A program made the translations under genes and the position numbers. From contig JAIRNQ010000023.1 of the NCBI GenBank assembly GCA_031257955.1, positions 1 through 20,555 on the forward strand: a stretch of 20,555 nucleotides of DNA. The letters run 5' to 3'. Source of the DNA: Deltaproteobacteria bacterium (lineage in GTDB: Bacteria; Desulfobacterota; Desulfarculia; Adiutricales; Adiutricaceae). Under the pieces are notes generated by a model. It saw only the letters and a program-made list of their open reading frames with translations, was not told where the DNA came from and made no database searches. Below are positions 13,621-20,555 of this stretch, one piece after another; positions within the stretch are counted from its first letter, which is position 1; every line of letters begins with the position of its first letter.

Positions 13621-15300
13621 TCAATCGACTTCCAGGTCGAAGCCCAAAGGCGTCAGCCTCGCCGGCTCGTCCCGGTAGGCTTGGCCGCAGGAGGGGCAGA
13701 CGAGATCCTTGGGGAGCCTTACCCCGCATTGGCAAACCCAGCCGATACGCTTGGCCGGCACCCCAACCATAAGGGCGTAATCGGGAACGTCGGAAGTGAC
13801 TACGGCCCCGGCCCCAATCAGGCAAAAGCGCCCCAGGGTATGGCCGCAAACTATGGTGGCGTTGGCCCCGACGGTGGTCCCGCGGCCAACCAAAGTGGGC
13901 CTCAGCTCATCCATTCTGGGCACGAAGGCCCGGGGATTGACGACATTGGTAAAGACGCAGCTAGGGCCGCAAAAAACGAAGTCTTCCAGCTCCACGCCCT
14001 TGTAGACAGAAACGTTATTTTGGATCTTGCAGCCGGCCCCGACCTTGACCCCTGGGCCAATAACCACGTTCTGGCCCACGTTGGTCCCGGGCCCGATAAC
14101 CGTGTCGTCCAAAACGTGGGAGAAGTGCCAAATTTTGCAGCCCGAGCCAATCTTGGCCCCCGGCTCGATAACGGCGGTCGGGTGGGCAAAATAACCCGTC
14201 CCGTCCTCCCTCGGCGTCTCGGGAAGGGCACCGGACGGCCAAGTCGGCGCCTTGGCCGCCGCCTCGGCCGTGGGCTTGGCCCCGGCCGGCTTTGGCTGGG
14301 CGGGTTCGGTCGGAACCCTTTTGAGGGCTTGGTCCAGGGCCAGCAGGACCTTCATGACCTCGAGGGCCTCGGCGCCGTCGCTATCGGAGGGAGCGGAGCG
14401 GGACTCGACGCAGCCCAAGAATATCCGGCACTGTTCCTTGAGAGACTCCAGGGGCTCGAAGGGGATCTTGCGCCCGGCCTCGTCCTTGATGGCCCGGGGG
14501 GTTTGATTCTTCCAGTCAACCTTATGGTCGTAAAGGACCAGTTTGCCTTCCCAAGGTGCCGTATCGTCAAAAGTAGCCATCTTTTTCGTACCGACGATGG
14601 CCAGGCGCTGTTCTTTATTGGGACTTAGCCAGCTAACCGAGAGATGGGCGGTGACGTTATCGGGAAAAAATAGGGCACCCTCGACTATATCCTCCACCCC
14701 GTCGGTCAGGTAGGCGGCACCGGTGGCCTCGACCCGTAAAGGGCTTTGGCCGACCAGGCCCAAAATCATGGCCACGTCATGGGGGGCAAAGGACCAGGAG
14801 ACGTTTTCGTCCTTGCGGATTCGCCCAAAATTGTGACGCCGGGACCAAAGGGTCAGGATCCGACCCAGGGCCCCGCCCCGGGCCATTTTTTTTAACTCCA
14901 CGTAGGCCGGGTGGCGGTTCAGCAGGTGGTCCACCATCAGGATCCGCTTACGCCGTTTGGCCTCGGCCACCATCGCTTCCCCGTCTTCCACGCTTAAGGC
15001 CAAGGGCTTTTCCACTAAAACGTCCTTGCCGGCGGCCAGGGCCTCCAGTGTCAAAGCGGCGTGGGTCGGGGCCGGGGTGGCGATGGCCAGGGCCTGAATC
15101 TTTTCGTCGCCAAGGATCGCCCTTGTGGAGTCCACGATTACGAGGCCCGGGTAGGCGACCGCCAGTTCGGCCTGGACTCGAGGGTCGGGATCGTAGACCG
15201 CCTTTAGGGCCCCCAGTTCCCAAAAGTCCCTAACCAGATTGCGGCCCCAATAACCGGCCCCCAAGACCGCCACCGCGGGCTTCGATTTTTTCTTACTCAT
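13621..15300 (-). CDS. Fused WbpB-WbpD: UDP-GlcNAc-uronate 3-dehydrogenase plus N-acetyltransferase
   Basis: The 559-aa protein has two enzyme parts. Residues 1 to about 328 are a Gfo/Idh/MocA NAD-dependent oxidoreductase (VLGAGYWGRNLVRDF dinucleotide motif, VEKPLALS, and the APHDVAM histidine), matching WbpB/WlbA, which oxidises C3. A linker rich in Ala and Pro (about 329-366) follows. Residues 367 to about 520 form a left-handed beta-helix of hexapeptide repeats with NPRA and GANATIVCGHT, as in the WbpD/WlbB 3-N-acetyltransferases. A C-terminal zinc-ribbon-like tail has Cys 523, 525, 535 and 538. In Pseudomonas and Bordetella these are separate genes. Steps 2 and 4 are thus on one chain, with WbpE supplying step 3. 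GGGA lies upstream of the ATG. Confidence 0.9.
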   Translation of the reverse strand: MSKKKSKPAVAVLGAGYWGRNLVRDFWELGALKAVYDPDPRVQAELAVAYPGLVIVDSTRAILGDEKIQALAIATPAPTHAALTLEALAAGKDVLVEKPLALSVEDGEAMVAEAKRRKRILMVDHLLNRHPAYVELKKMARGGALGRILTLWSRRHNFGRIRKDENVSWSFAPHDVAMILGLVGQSPLRVEATGAAYLTDGVEDIVEGALFFPDNVTAHLSVSWLSPNKEQRLAIVGTKKMATFDDTAPWEGKLVLYDHKVDWKNQTPRAIKDEAGRKIPFEPLESLKEQCRIFLGCVESRSAPSDSDGAEALEVMKVLLALDQALKRVPTEPAQPKPAGAKPTAEAAAKAPTWPSGALPETPREDGTGYFAHPTAVIEPGAKIGSGCKIWHFSHVLDDTVIGPGTNVGQNVVIGPGVKVGAGCKIQNNVSVYKGVELEDFVFCGPSCVFTNVVNPRAFVPRMDELRPTLVGRGTTVGANATIVCGHTLGRFCLIGAGAVVTSDVPDYALMVGVPAKRIGWVCQCGVRLPKDLVCPSCGQAYRDEPARLTPLGFDLEVD

Positions 15301-15497
15301 AACCGTTCCCTTCCCGGACCCGAAGGCCGCGGGCTTTCAACCGGCGCGAAAACTTATTTGGGGTTATCCGGCCCGACCAGACGGCCAAACGGTCAGCTGG
15401 CCAAACGGCCCAGCGGACCGACGGCCAAACGACCCAAGGGTCCGTGGACCCTCCGCGGAACCGTCAAAAGCCCGACACAGTCGCCTTCGGCGGCCAA
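15301..15497. other. Repeat-rich gap between hpt-STAS gene and wbpB-D
   Basis: No gene is seen. GGCCAAACG occurs three times (15383, 15399 and 15423), and GGGTCC-GT-GGACCC forms a hairpin at 15438-15451. No clear terminator was found. Confidence 0.45.
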
Positions 15498-16394
15498 TCA
15501 GGCGCCCAGCTCGGCCTGGGCGGAGGCCAAATCCGGAAAGGCCCGAATTTTGTTTTCCAGCGACCACAGTACCAATACCCGCCAAAAATCGGGCTGCTTC
15601 TCCCGGTCCAAAACCAGGGCGAAGCGGGCGTCGTCCATGATCACCAATTCCCTTATGAGCCTTATCTCATCGAAACCCAAGCTGGTCAACGAATTGACGT
15701 CCAGTATCAGACGCCCCCGGCCGTTTCCCAAGAAGGCCAAGTATTTTTGCCCTTCCTCGGCCAGTTTTCCGTCCCCCAGAACCTCAACCAAGGTCCCGTC
15801 ACCGGTTGGCCCCCCGCCCGTTGCCCCCGAACCAATAGGCCCAGAACCTTGGGGCCCTCCCGCCGTCGCGGCGGCGGCCGCTTCGGCTGCCGGGGCGACC
15901 GGCTCGGCGGATTCCGGTTCGGCTTGGGCCGCCGCGGTTTGAGGCGGGTCTGGGGCGGTCGCCGCGGCCGTTTCGGCCACGGAGGGCTGGGGTTCGCCGA
16001 AGGGCTGGCCGAGGGAAGCCTCGGCTTCGGCGATGGCTTGGTTTAAGGCCGGCAACCAGTCGACGTCTTCATCTTCGCCGGACTCAAGGCGCGAAAGGAT
16101 AGCCTCGACGGCGTCCAGGACCTGGAAAAGCTGATTGACTATGGTAGGCGGGCAGACGTGATCGGGCGTGTCTCGGACCGTTTGGAGTAAATTTTCGGCC
16201 CCGTGGAGCATGCCGTAGAGGTTTTTGAGGTTAACAAAGCCGCTGTTGCCTTTAATCGTGTGCAATGTGCCCATGAGGGCGTTTAGATCGGCCAAAGATT
16301 CTGGGTTTTTTTCCAACGAAAGAAGCTGTGTGCTGGCCGTGGTTAAGTGATCGCGCGCGTCGAATATGAATTCTTCCATTAGTTCGCTGGCCAT
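15498..16394 (-). CDS. Hpt phosphotransfer protein with C-terminal STAS-like domain
   Basis: This 298-aa cytoplasmic signalling protein begins with an Hpt (CheA P1-like) helical domain, residues 1 to about 125. It carries the phospho-acceptor signature HTIKGNSGF with H45. A low-complexity Ala/Pro/Gly linker runs from about 129 to 200. The C-terminal ~95 residues read like an anti-sigma-factor-antagonist (STAS) fold, with a RLILDVNSLTSLGFDEI strand-helix and a final ENKIRAFPDLASAQAEL helix resembling the STAS C-terminal 'FPVFDSLEEAL' region. No kinase or response-regulator domain is present, so it must take phosphate from another protein. GGAGG lies 7 nt before the ATG. It heads the minus-strand run that continues into the wbp genes, though co-transcription is unproven. 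The STAS call is by pattern only. Confidence 0.72.
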   Translation of the reverse strand: MASELMEEFIFDARDHLTTASTQLLSLEKNPESLADLNALMGTLHTIKGNSGFVNLKNLYGMLHGAENLLQTVRDTPDHVCPPTIVNQLFQVLDAVEAILSRLESGEDEDVDWLPALNQAIAEAEASLGQPFGEPQPSVAETAAATAPDPPQTAAAQAEPESAEPVAPAAEAAAAATAGGPQGSGPIGSGATGGGPTGDGTLVEVLGDGKLAEEGQKYLAFLGNGRGRLILDVNSLTSLGFDEIRLIRELVIMDDARFALVLDREKQPDFWRVLVLWSLENKIRAFPDLASAQAELGA

Positions 16395-16446
16395 TGTTGT
16401 CCTCCCGACCGGGTTGAAAACATCAAATTAAGCCTTAACCGCCTGG

Positions 16447-16452
16447 ATTATA
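16447..16452 (-). promoter_or_regulatory. Extended -10 promoter candidate for the hpt-STAS gene
   Basis: On the minus strand the sequence TGGTATAAT gives a perfect -10 hexamer with the TGn extension, 53 nt before the hpt-STAS start codon. The -35 region is poor (TGGCGA at best), which extended -10 promoters tolerate. It would drive the hpt-STAS gene and possibly the genes beyond it. Confidence 0.5.
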
Positions 16453-16582
16453 CCACGGGCCCGCCCAGACTCGCCACCCTGGGCATTTTTGCCAAACCCC
16501 GCCCAACCAACCGCCCCGCCGCCTTTTGGCTCTCCACCCCGGCAATAATTTTGTCCGCCATCAAATCACCCTCTGGCCACAA

Positions 16583-17508
16583 GTCACCGCCAACAATCAA
16601 CCCAGGACAAGCCTTGGGCTGTCAGGCTAGACTTTGGAGCATAGTCACCAGTAATAATCGTCCAGATTCGGACTGAGTCGATTGGGGCCAAACTATGGTC
16701 CATTGTCGCTAGTAATAATCATCGTCCAGATTCGGACTGAATCGATTGGACTAGATATTGGCCTATAATCACCAGTAATAATCGTTCAGATTCGGACTGA
16801 ATCGATTGGGGCCAAACTATTGTCCATTGTCGCTAGTAATAATCAACCCAAGACAAGCCTTGGGCAGTCAGGCTAGACTTAGGCTCAAAGTCACCAGTAA
16901 TAATCGTCCAGATTAGAACTGAGTCGATTAGGGCAGACTGTGGACCTTAATCACCAGTAATAATCGTCCAGATTCGGACTGAGTCGATTGGGGCGGGCTG
17001 TGGTCGCTAATCTGCGGTAATATTCGTGTGAATTGGGCTTTGGCGATCTGGCTAGACTGTGGCCCCTAGTCAACCCTAATAAGGCGTCCAATTCGGGGCT
17101 TGGTCGATCAAAAGAGACTGTGGCCACTAGTCACTATTAATAAGGAGTCCAATCCGGGGCTTGGTCGATCAAAAGAGAATGTGGCCACTAGTCAACCCTA
17201 ATAAGGAGTCCAATCCGGGGCTTGGACGATCAAAAGAGACTGTGGCCCCTAGTCAACACTAATAAGGAGTCCAATCCGGGGCTTGGACGATCAAAAGAGA
17301 ATGTGGCCACTAGTCAACCCTAATAAGGAGTCCAATCCGGGGCTTGGTCGATCAAAAGAGAATGTGGCCACTAGTCAACCCTAATAAGGAGTCCAATCCG
17401 GGGCTTGGTCGATCAAAAGAGAATGTGGCCCCTAGTCAACCCTAATAAGGCGTCCAATCCGGGGCTTGGTCGATCAAAAGAGAATGTGGCCACTAGTCAA
17501 CCCTAATA
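16583..17508. repeat. Tandem array of about fifteen ~61-bp repeats, two subfamilies
   Basis: Units begin at 16583, 16644, 16705, 16768, 16829, 16890, 16950, 17010, 17069, 17130, 17191, 17252, 17313, 17374 and 17435, and a partial unit begins at 17496. Units 1-8 are diverged (59-63 bp) with a common core AGTAATAATCGTCCAGATTC. Units 9-15 are almost exactly 61 bp and nearly identical, sharing GTCCAATCCGGGGCTTGG and GATCAAAAGAGA. Sixty-one is not a multiple of three, so no repeated peptide is encoded. Whole units are conserved with no unique spacers, so this is not a CRISPR. Each subfamily keeps a small dyad in the same place (GTCC/GGAC in the first, CCAA/TTGG in the second). Function is unknown. 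Confidence 0.95.
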
Positions 17509-17807
17509 TGCGGCCATAGATTCTTGGCCGCTATAATAAAAACTAATTGCCAGTTGGCTTAGGCGCAATGATGGAGCAATCAAGTGATCAAAGTTCAGAT
17601 CGACATATAGGATTAACAAATGGTAAAATAAAATTCAGTCAAACTCTCGGAAATTGAAAATCCAACCCTGAATTTTAAGCGAGTCTACAAGAACTTCAAG
17701 CTATTGCTGTATTTCCATTAGTCTGGAGCTTGATAAAATGGCGCTAAAGCTCTGTCTCCAAGTCCCGATTATTCACGGCTAGGCTAAGAGAGTCGAAGAT
17801 CGAAAAA

Positions 17808-17852
17808 AATAAAAAAATTTTTATTGACATGGATAAAAATTTTGGTTACACT
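17808..17852 (+). promoter_or_regulatory. Near-consensus sigma-70 promoter with UP-like AT tract
   Basis: TTGACA (17824-17829) is followed after exactly 17 bp by TACACT (17847-17852). Directly upstream, AATAAAAA-AA-TTTTTATT (17808-17825) is a palindromic A/T tract like an UP element. It points towards the HTH gene, about 440 nt downstream. The dyad ACTAC-N7-GTAGT (17850-17866) straddles the expected transcription start and could be an operator. Confidence 0.65.
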
Positions 17853-18145
17853 ACCTCTCACGTAGTGAATATGCGTGGCTAGAGTTCAAGCGAAGACTTA
17901 TTAATGGCCTCAATTCTATACACCGCTTTTGTTTTACCAAACTCAAATAGTATCAAAGTAACTTACGATCGACCTATACAAACGTCATACTAAAAAATTC
18001 ATAGATACCTTTTGTTATGCGTATCGTTATAACGAGCCTAACGGAATGAAAACTACTTTATTTTTCTATTTATACTCCCTTTTCTACTAAAAGTTATCGC
18101 TGACTCTGCTATAAACTCTAAAATTACATAGTTTCCAAGTTCGAG

Positions 18146-18180
18146 TTTTTGATTGTTTTAATCAAAAATCGGTCCCCCAG
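18146..18180. promoter_or_regulatory. Inverted repeats upstream of the HTH gene
   Basis: TTTTTGATT-GTTTT-AATCAAAAA (18146-18168) is a 9-bp perfect dyad. A GC-rich GTCCC-CCAG-GGGAC hairpin follows immediately near 18172. Either could be an autoregulatory operator for the HTH protein or part of a structured leader. Confidence 0.4.
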
Positions 18181-18300
18181 GGGACAACCATGGAGTTCGG
18201 GCGCTGGGCACGCACGTTCTTCAACAAAACCCAAACCCGATATTGGACCGGGCTATGGGAATCTTTTCAAGACATCGCTTTGTTGAGCAAGGAGAAAAAA

Positions 18301-18513
18301 ATGCAAGAAACCGCTAAAGTCAATCCCCAGGCCTTCGAGACGGCCAGGAAGTCGCAACTGCTGGACAAGAATTCCTTGGCCCGCATGGCCGGCGTCTCTT
18401 CGTTGACCATCACCCGCCTGGAGACCGGTAAGCCCGTTCTGTTGAAGAACATCAAGAAGGTCATGACCGCCCTCGGCTATACCGTGGATGACAAGGACCG
18501 CTTTTTTATGTAA
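18301..18513 (+). CDS. Small XRE-type helix-turn-helix protein
   Basis: This 70-aa protein is essentially a single HTH_3 domain. AFETARKSQLLDKNSLARMAGVS carries helices 1-3 (its middle, about residues 11-33). SLTITRLETGKPV is the recognition helix and following loop, and IKKVMTALGY the last helix. AAGGAG lies 6 nt before ATG 18301, which decides the start. An in-frame ATG at 18190 would add 37 residues that do not resemble an HTH family N-terminus. No toxin or other partner gene adjoins it, so an antitoxin role is not supported. It is probably a DNA-binding regulator, possibly of its own promoter in the AT-rich island. Confidence 0.85.
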   Translation: MQETAKVNPQAFETARKSQLLDKNSLARMAGVSSLTITRLETGKPVLLKNIKKVMTALGYTVDDKDRFFM

Positions 18514-18514
18514 A

Positions 18515-18539
18515 AAACCGGGCCTAAACGGTCCGGTTT
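18515..18539 (+). terminator. Probable weak terminator after the HTH gene
   Basis: AAACCGGGCC and GGTCCGGTTT (one G-T pair) form a 10-bp stem around TAAAC immediately after the stop codon. The following tract is TTTCCCCTTCCC (including the stem end) and not a clean U-run, so efficiency is uncertain. Confidence 0.5.
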
Positions 18540-18660
18540 CCCCTTCCCGGGCTCGGCCCGGTTTGGCTTCGCGTATAGGTAGGCGGCGGGGGTTTTCCCG
18601 CCGCCTTCCATCGAAAAGCCTTTTTTGTTAGCCACCTTCGATTTGTCCTTCCTTAATGGC

Positions 18661-18756
18661 TTAGCCAACCCAGCGGTTGGAGCGCCAAAACTGCCTCCCC
18701 GAGTTAGCCAACCCCGCGGTTGGAGCGCCAAAACTGCCTCCCCGAGTTAGCCAACC
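18661..18756. repeat. 43-bp tandem repeat with internal GGTTGG hairpin
   Basis: Units start at 18661 and 18704, and a partial one at 18747, each beginning TTAGCCAACC. Within each full unit CCAACC and GGTTGG form a 6-bp stem around four bases (CAGC or CCGC). The repeats lie between the convergent HTH and gltA-like genes. They resemble REP-type intergenic elements in position, but I cannot assign a known family. Confidence 0.85.
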
Positions 18757-18789
18757 TTCCCAAGTTTATTGGCCGTAAGGGCGACCGGG

Positions 18790-20241
18790 TTAACCGGGTT
18801 GCCCAGCCAGGGCTTTGGCCATGGCGTGGGCGGCCTTTTGCCCGGCCCCCATGGCCAGTATGACCGTGGCCGCGCCGGTCACGGCGTCGCCCCCGGCCCA
18901 GACGAAGGGTTTGGAGGTCAGCCCGTCCCCGTCGGCGATTAGGCCGCCCCAGCTTTGGGTCTTTAGGCCCGGGGTGGAGGCGGCGATGAGCGGGTTGGGC
19001 GAGGTGCCCAGGGCCATGATGGCCGAGTCGACTTCCAGGACGAAGCCGCCCCCGGGGATGGGCGCCGGCCGGCGGCGTCCCGAGGCGTCCGGTTCGCCCA
19101 GGGCCATCCGGTCGCAGGTGAGCGAGACGACCCAGCCGTTTTTGGGATCCCGGGGATCGTCGGGGGTTAGGTAGCCGTGGATCTCCGTCGGGCTGGCCAA
19201 GAACTCGAAGATCACGCCTTCCTCGTGGGCGTGCTCGACTTCCTCGGCCCGGGCCGGCAGCTCCTTGGCCGAACGCCGATAAACTATGGTCACCTCGGCC
19301 CCCAGGCGCCGGGCGCAGCGAGCGGCGTCCATGGCCACGTTGCCTCCGCCGACCACGGCGAATTTCTTGCCCCTAAAAACCGGGGTCTGGGCGTCGCCTT
19401 GGTAGGCCTTCATGAGGTTTACCCGGGTCAAAAACTCGTTGGCCGAGAAGACCCCGTTGAGGTTTTCCCCGGGGATGTCCATGAACTTCGGCAGACCCGC
19501 CCCGCTCCCGACGAAAGCGGCCTTAAAGCCCTCCCGCCCGAAAAGCTCGTCCAGGGTAATGGTTTTGCCGATCACCACGTTGGTGAGGACTTTTACGCCC
19601 TTTTGGCGCAGTCCCTCGATTTCTTGATGGACTATGGCCTTGGGAAGCCTAAACTCCGGTATGCCGTAAACCAAAACTCCCCCGGGCACGTGGAGGGCCT
19701 CAAAGACGGTTATCGAAAAGCCCAAGTCGGCCAAGGTCCCGGCGCAGCTTAGCCCGGCCGGCCCCGAGCCGACCACGGCCACTTTCGTGCCTTTCCCGGG
19801 CTTGGCTTGGGTCCCTTCCCCGGCCCCTTGGGCGGGGGCTTGGGCCCTGGTCCCATGGGCCAGGGCCCAGTCGGCGGCGAAGCGCTCCAGGCGGCCGATG
19901 GCCACCGGCTCGCCTTGGCGGCCCCTCAGGCAGACGGACTCGCACTGGGACTCCTGGGGGCAGACCCGGCCGCAGACGGCCGGAAGGGACGTGCGCTTGA
20001 GGAGTTCGGCGTAGGCGCCCGCGAAGTTGCCCGTTTTAATCTCGGATATGAAGGCCGGGATATCCACGCCCACCGGGCATTCGGCCACGCAGGGCTTTTT
20101 CTTGCAAGCCATACAGCGGGCAGCCTCTTCCAGGGCCTGGCTTTCTCCGTAGCCTATGGCCACTTCGGAAAAATTGGTCACCCGGACGACCGGATCCTGA
20201 GTGGGCATGGGGACTTTTTCGGGGTTTTTGTTAAGCGCCAT
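18790..20241 (-). CDS. NADPH-dependent glutamate synthase small-subunit-like flavoprotein (GltA/NfnB/SudA)
   Basis: This is a 483-aa FAD and iron-sulfur oxidoreductase. The N-terminal domain binds two [4Fe-4S] clusters through Cys 43/46/51/55 (CMACKKKPCVAECP) and Cys 90/94/100/104 (CGRVCPQESQCESVC). After a Gly/Ala/Pro linker comes the FAD motif VVGSGPAGLSCAGTL. A second Rossmann motif, VVGGGNVAMDAARCA, binds NADPH, and a C-terminal GDAVTGAATVI segment completes the FAD site. In this family the protein pairs with a ferredoxin:NADP reductase-like subunit as NfnAB/SudAB. That partner gene is directly upstream, which favours electron-bifurcating NADH-dependent ferredoxin:NADP oxidoreductase over glutamate synthesis. 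ATG 20241 is preceded by GGGGGTGA and overlaps the upstream stop by one base (TAATG). Confidence 0.92.
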   Translation of the reverse strand: MALNKNPEKVPMPTQDPVVRVTNFSEVAIGYGESQALEEAARCMACKKKPCVAECPVGVDIPAFISEIKTGNFAGAYAELLKRTSLPAVCGRVCPQESQCESVCLRGRQGEPVAIGRLERFAADWALAHGTRAQAPAQGAGEGTQAKPGKGTKVAVVGSGPAGLSCAGTLADLGFSITVFEALHVPGGVLVYGIPEFRLPKAIVHQEIEGLRQKGVKVLTNVVIGKTITLDELFGREGFKAAFVGSGAGLPKFMDIPGENLNGVFSANEFLTRVNLMKAYQGDAQTPVFRGKKFAVVGGGNVAMDAARCARRLGAEVTIVYRRSAKELPARAEEVEHAHEEGVIFEFLASPTEIHGYLTPDDPRDPKNGWVVSLTCDRMALGEPDASGRRRPAPIPGGGFVLEVDSAIMALGTSPNPLIAASTPGLKTQSWGGLIADGDGLTSKPFVWAGGDAVTGAATVILAMGAGQKAAHAMAKALAGQPG

Positions 20242-20555
20242 TATTTCACCCCCGCCTCGGCCAACACCCGGGCATGGGCGGCCCTCTCCCAATCGCGGTA
20301 TTGCCTCGATCGCGCCGCCGCCTCGTCAAAGTCCACGGCGAAACCGTCGAAATCGGGTCCGTCCACGCAAGTGAACTTAGTTTCCCCGCCCACGCTTACC
20401 CGGCAGCAGCCGCACATGCCCGTCCCGTCGAGCATGAGCGAGTTCATGGAGACGGTGGTCTTGATCCCGTAAGGCTTGGTCACCTGGCAGACGGCTTTCA
20501 TCATAGGGAGCGGGCCCACGGCCATGACCTCGTCGTATTGTTCGCCCCTTTCGAT
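20241..20555 (-). CDS. NfnA/SudB-like FAD/[2Fe-2S] subunit, C-terminal part (partial)
   Basis: The reading frame runs off the right edge of the window, so only the last 104 codons are seen. They contain the [2Fe-2S] region of sulfide dehydrogenase / dihydroorotate dehydrogenase electron-transfer-like proteins: LMLDGTGMCGCCRVSV, then a fourth Cys in FTCVDGPDFDG. The visible portion starts with IERGEQYDEVMAVGP, matching the preceding nucleotide-binding domain. The TAA stop overlaps the ATG of the GltA/NfnB-like gene by one base. Together the two would form a ferredoxin-NAD(P)(H) oxidoreductase. Confidence 0.88.
   Translation of the reverse strand: MERGEQYDEVMAVGPLPMMKAVCQVTKPYGIKTTVSMNSLMLDGTGMCGCCRVSVGGETKFTCVDGPDFDGFAVDFDEAAARSRQYRDWERAAHARVLAEAGVK

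Larger units (their letters stand above)
17509..18300. other. AT-rich gene-free island between the repeat array and the HTH gene
   Basis: Base composition drops visibly from about 17520 to 18170 compared with both flanks. No credible gene was found. The best small frame, 17904-17993 (29 codons), has no ribosome site. The island contains the promoter at 17824-17852, a dyad at 17850-17866 and an AT-rich inverted repeat at 18146-18168. It may be a long leader, a small RNA locus, or DNA of foreign origin. Confidence 0.45.

Noticed and set aside
13525..14628. Long plus-strand open frame opposite wbpB-D
   Set aside because: Composition is Gly/Pro/Arg-rich shadow sequence from GC-rich antisense reading. 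The minus-strand frame has all enzyme motifs.
16583..17508. CRISPR array
   Set aside because: Entire ~61-bp units are conserved end to end, with no constant-repeat/unique-spacer alternation and no cas genes.
17904..17993. 29-codon open frame in the AT-rich island
   Set aside because: It has no Shine-Dalgarno sequence, no recognisable content and only chance length for AT-rich DNA. It could be revisited if ribosome profiling shows a signal.
18190..18300. Longer N-terminus for the HTH protein starting at ATG 18190
   Set aside because: A strong AAGGAG with 6-nt spacing precedes ATG 18301, and the extra 37 residues do not look like an HTH N-terminus.
18301..18513. Toxin-antitoxin module with the HTH protein as antitoxin
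   Set aside because: No toxin-like gene lies within several hundred bases on either side. Both neighbouring regions are non-coding.

Overview
The window is a G+C-rich chromosomal segment of a Gram-negative, probably anaerobic bacterium. Nfn/GltA-type iron-sulfur flavoproteins, a UDP-diacetamido-glucuronate (LPS/O-antigen type) pathway and a signal-peptide-bearing SUMF1-domain protein would fit a deltaproteobacterial (Desulfobacterota-like) host. That placement is an inference from gene content and is weakly supported. No rRNA, tRNA, IS element, integrase or CRISPR array was seen.

Region 1 (1-5786) is a carbohydrate module. On the minus strand lie gatB-like EIIB, gatC-like EIIC, a class II aldolase, a 70-residue membrane protein, dhaK and dhaL. 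A gatA-like EIIA runs divergently on the plus strand. Together they would import and phosphorylate a sugar or polyol, cleave it with the aldolase, and phosphorylate dihydroxyacetone (or a related ketose). No dhaM, dehydrogenase or regulator is visible here. The aldolase's expected phosphate-binding loop looks altered, which raises the possibility that it releases free dihydroxyacetone for DhaKL. Each intergenic gap of this operon longer than 50 bp holds a long perfect hairpin without a U-run on the coding strand.

Region 2 (5787-6876) holds a lone yjbQ gene flanked by non-coding DNA with direct repeats, ending in a low-complexity tract and a clear bidirectional terminator.

Region 3 (6877-16394) is a seven-gene minus-strand run. 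In transcription order it comprises an Hpt-STAS-like signalling protein, a fused WbpB-WbpD (oxidoreductase plus N-acetyltransferase), WbpE aminotransferase, WbpA dehydrogenase, transketolase, endonuclease III, and a secreted SUMF1-domain protein whose start overlaps the nth stop. WbpA, WbpB, WbpE and WbpD together form the complete known route from UDP-GlcNAc to UDP-2,3-diacetamido-2,3-dideoxy-glucuronate. Gaps of about 85-215 bp between these genes are full of short tandem and inverted repeats.

Region 4 (16395-18300) is a 1.9 kb gene-free stretch. It carries a tandem array of about 15 units of roughly 61 bp with two sequence subfamilies and higher-order structure, followed by an AT-rich island with a near-consensus sigma-70 promoter. 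A 70-residue orphan HTH protein gene follows (18301-18513).

Region 5 (18514-20555) has 43-bp tandem repeats with internal hairpins, then two translationally coupled minus-strand genes: a GltA/NfnB-like flavoprotein and the C-terminal part of its NfnA/SudB-like partner, cut by the window edge.
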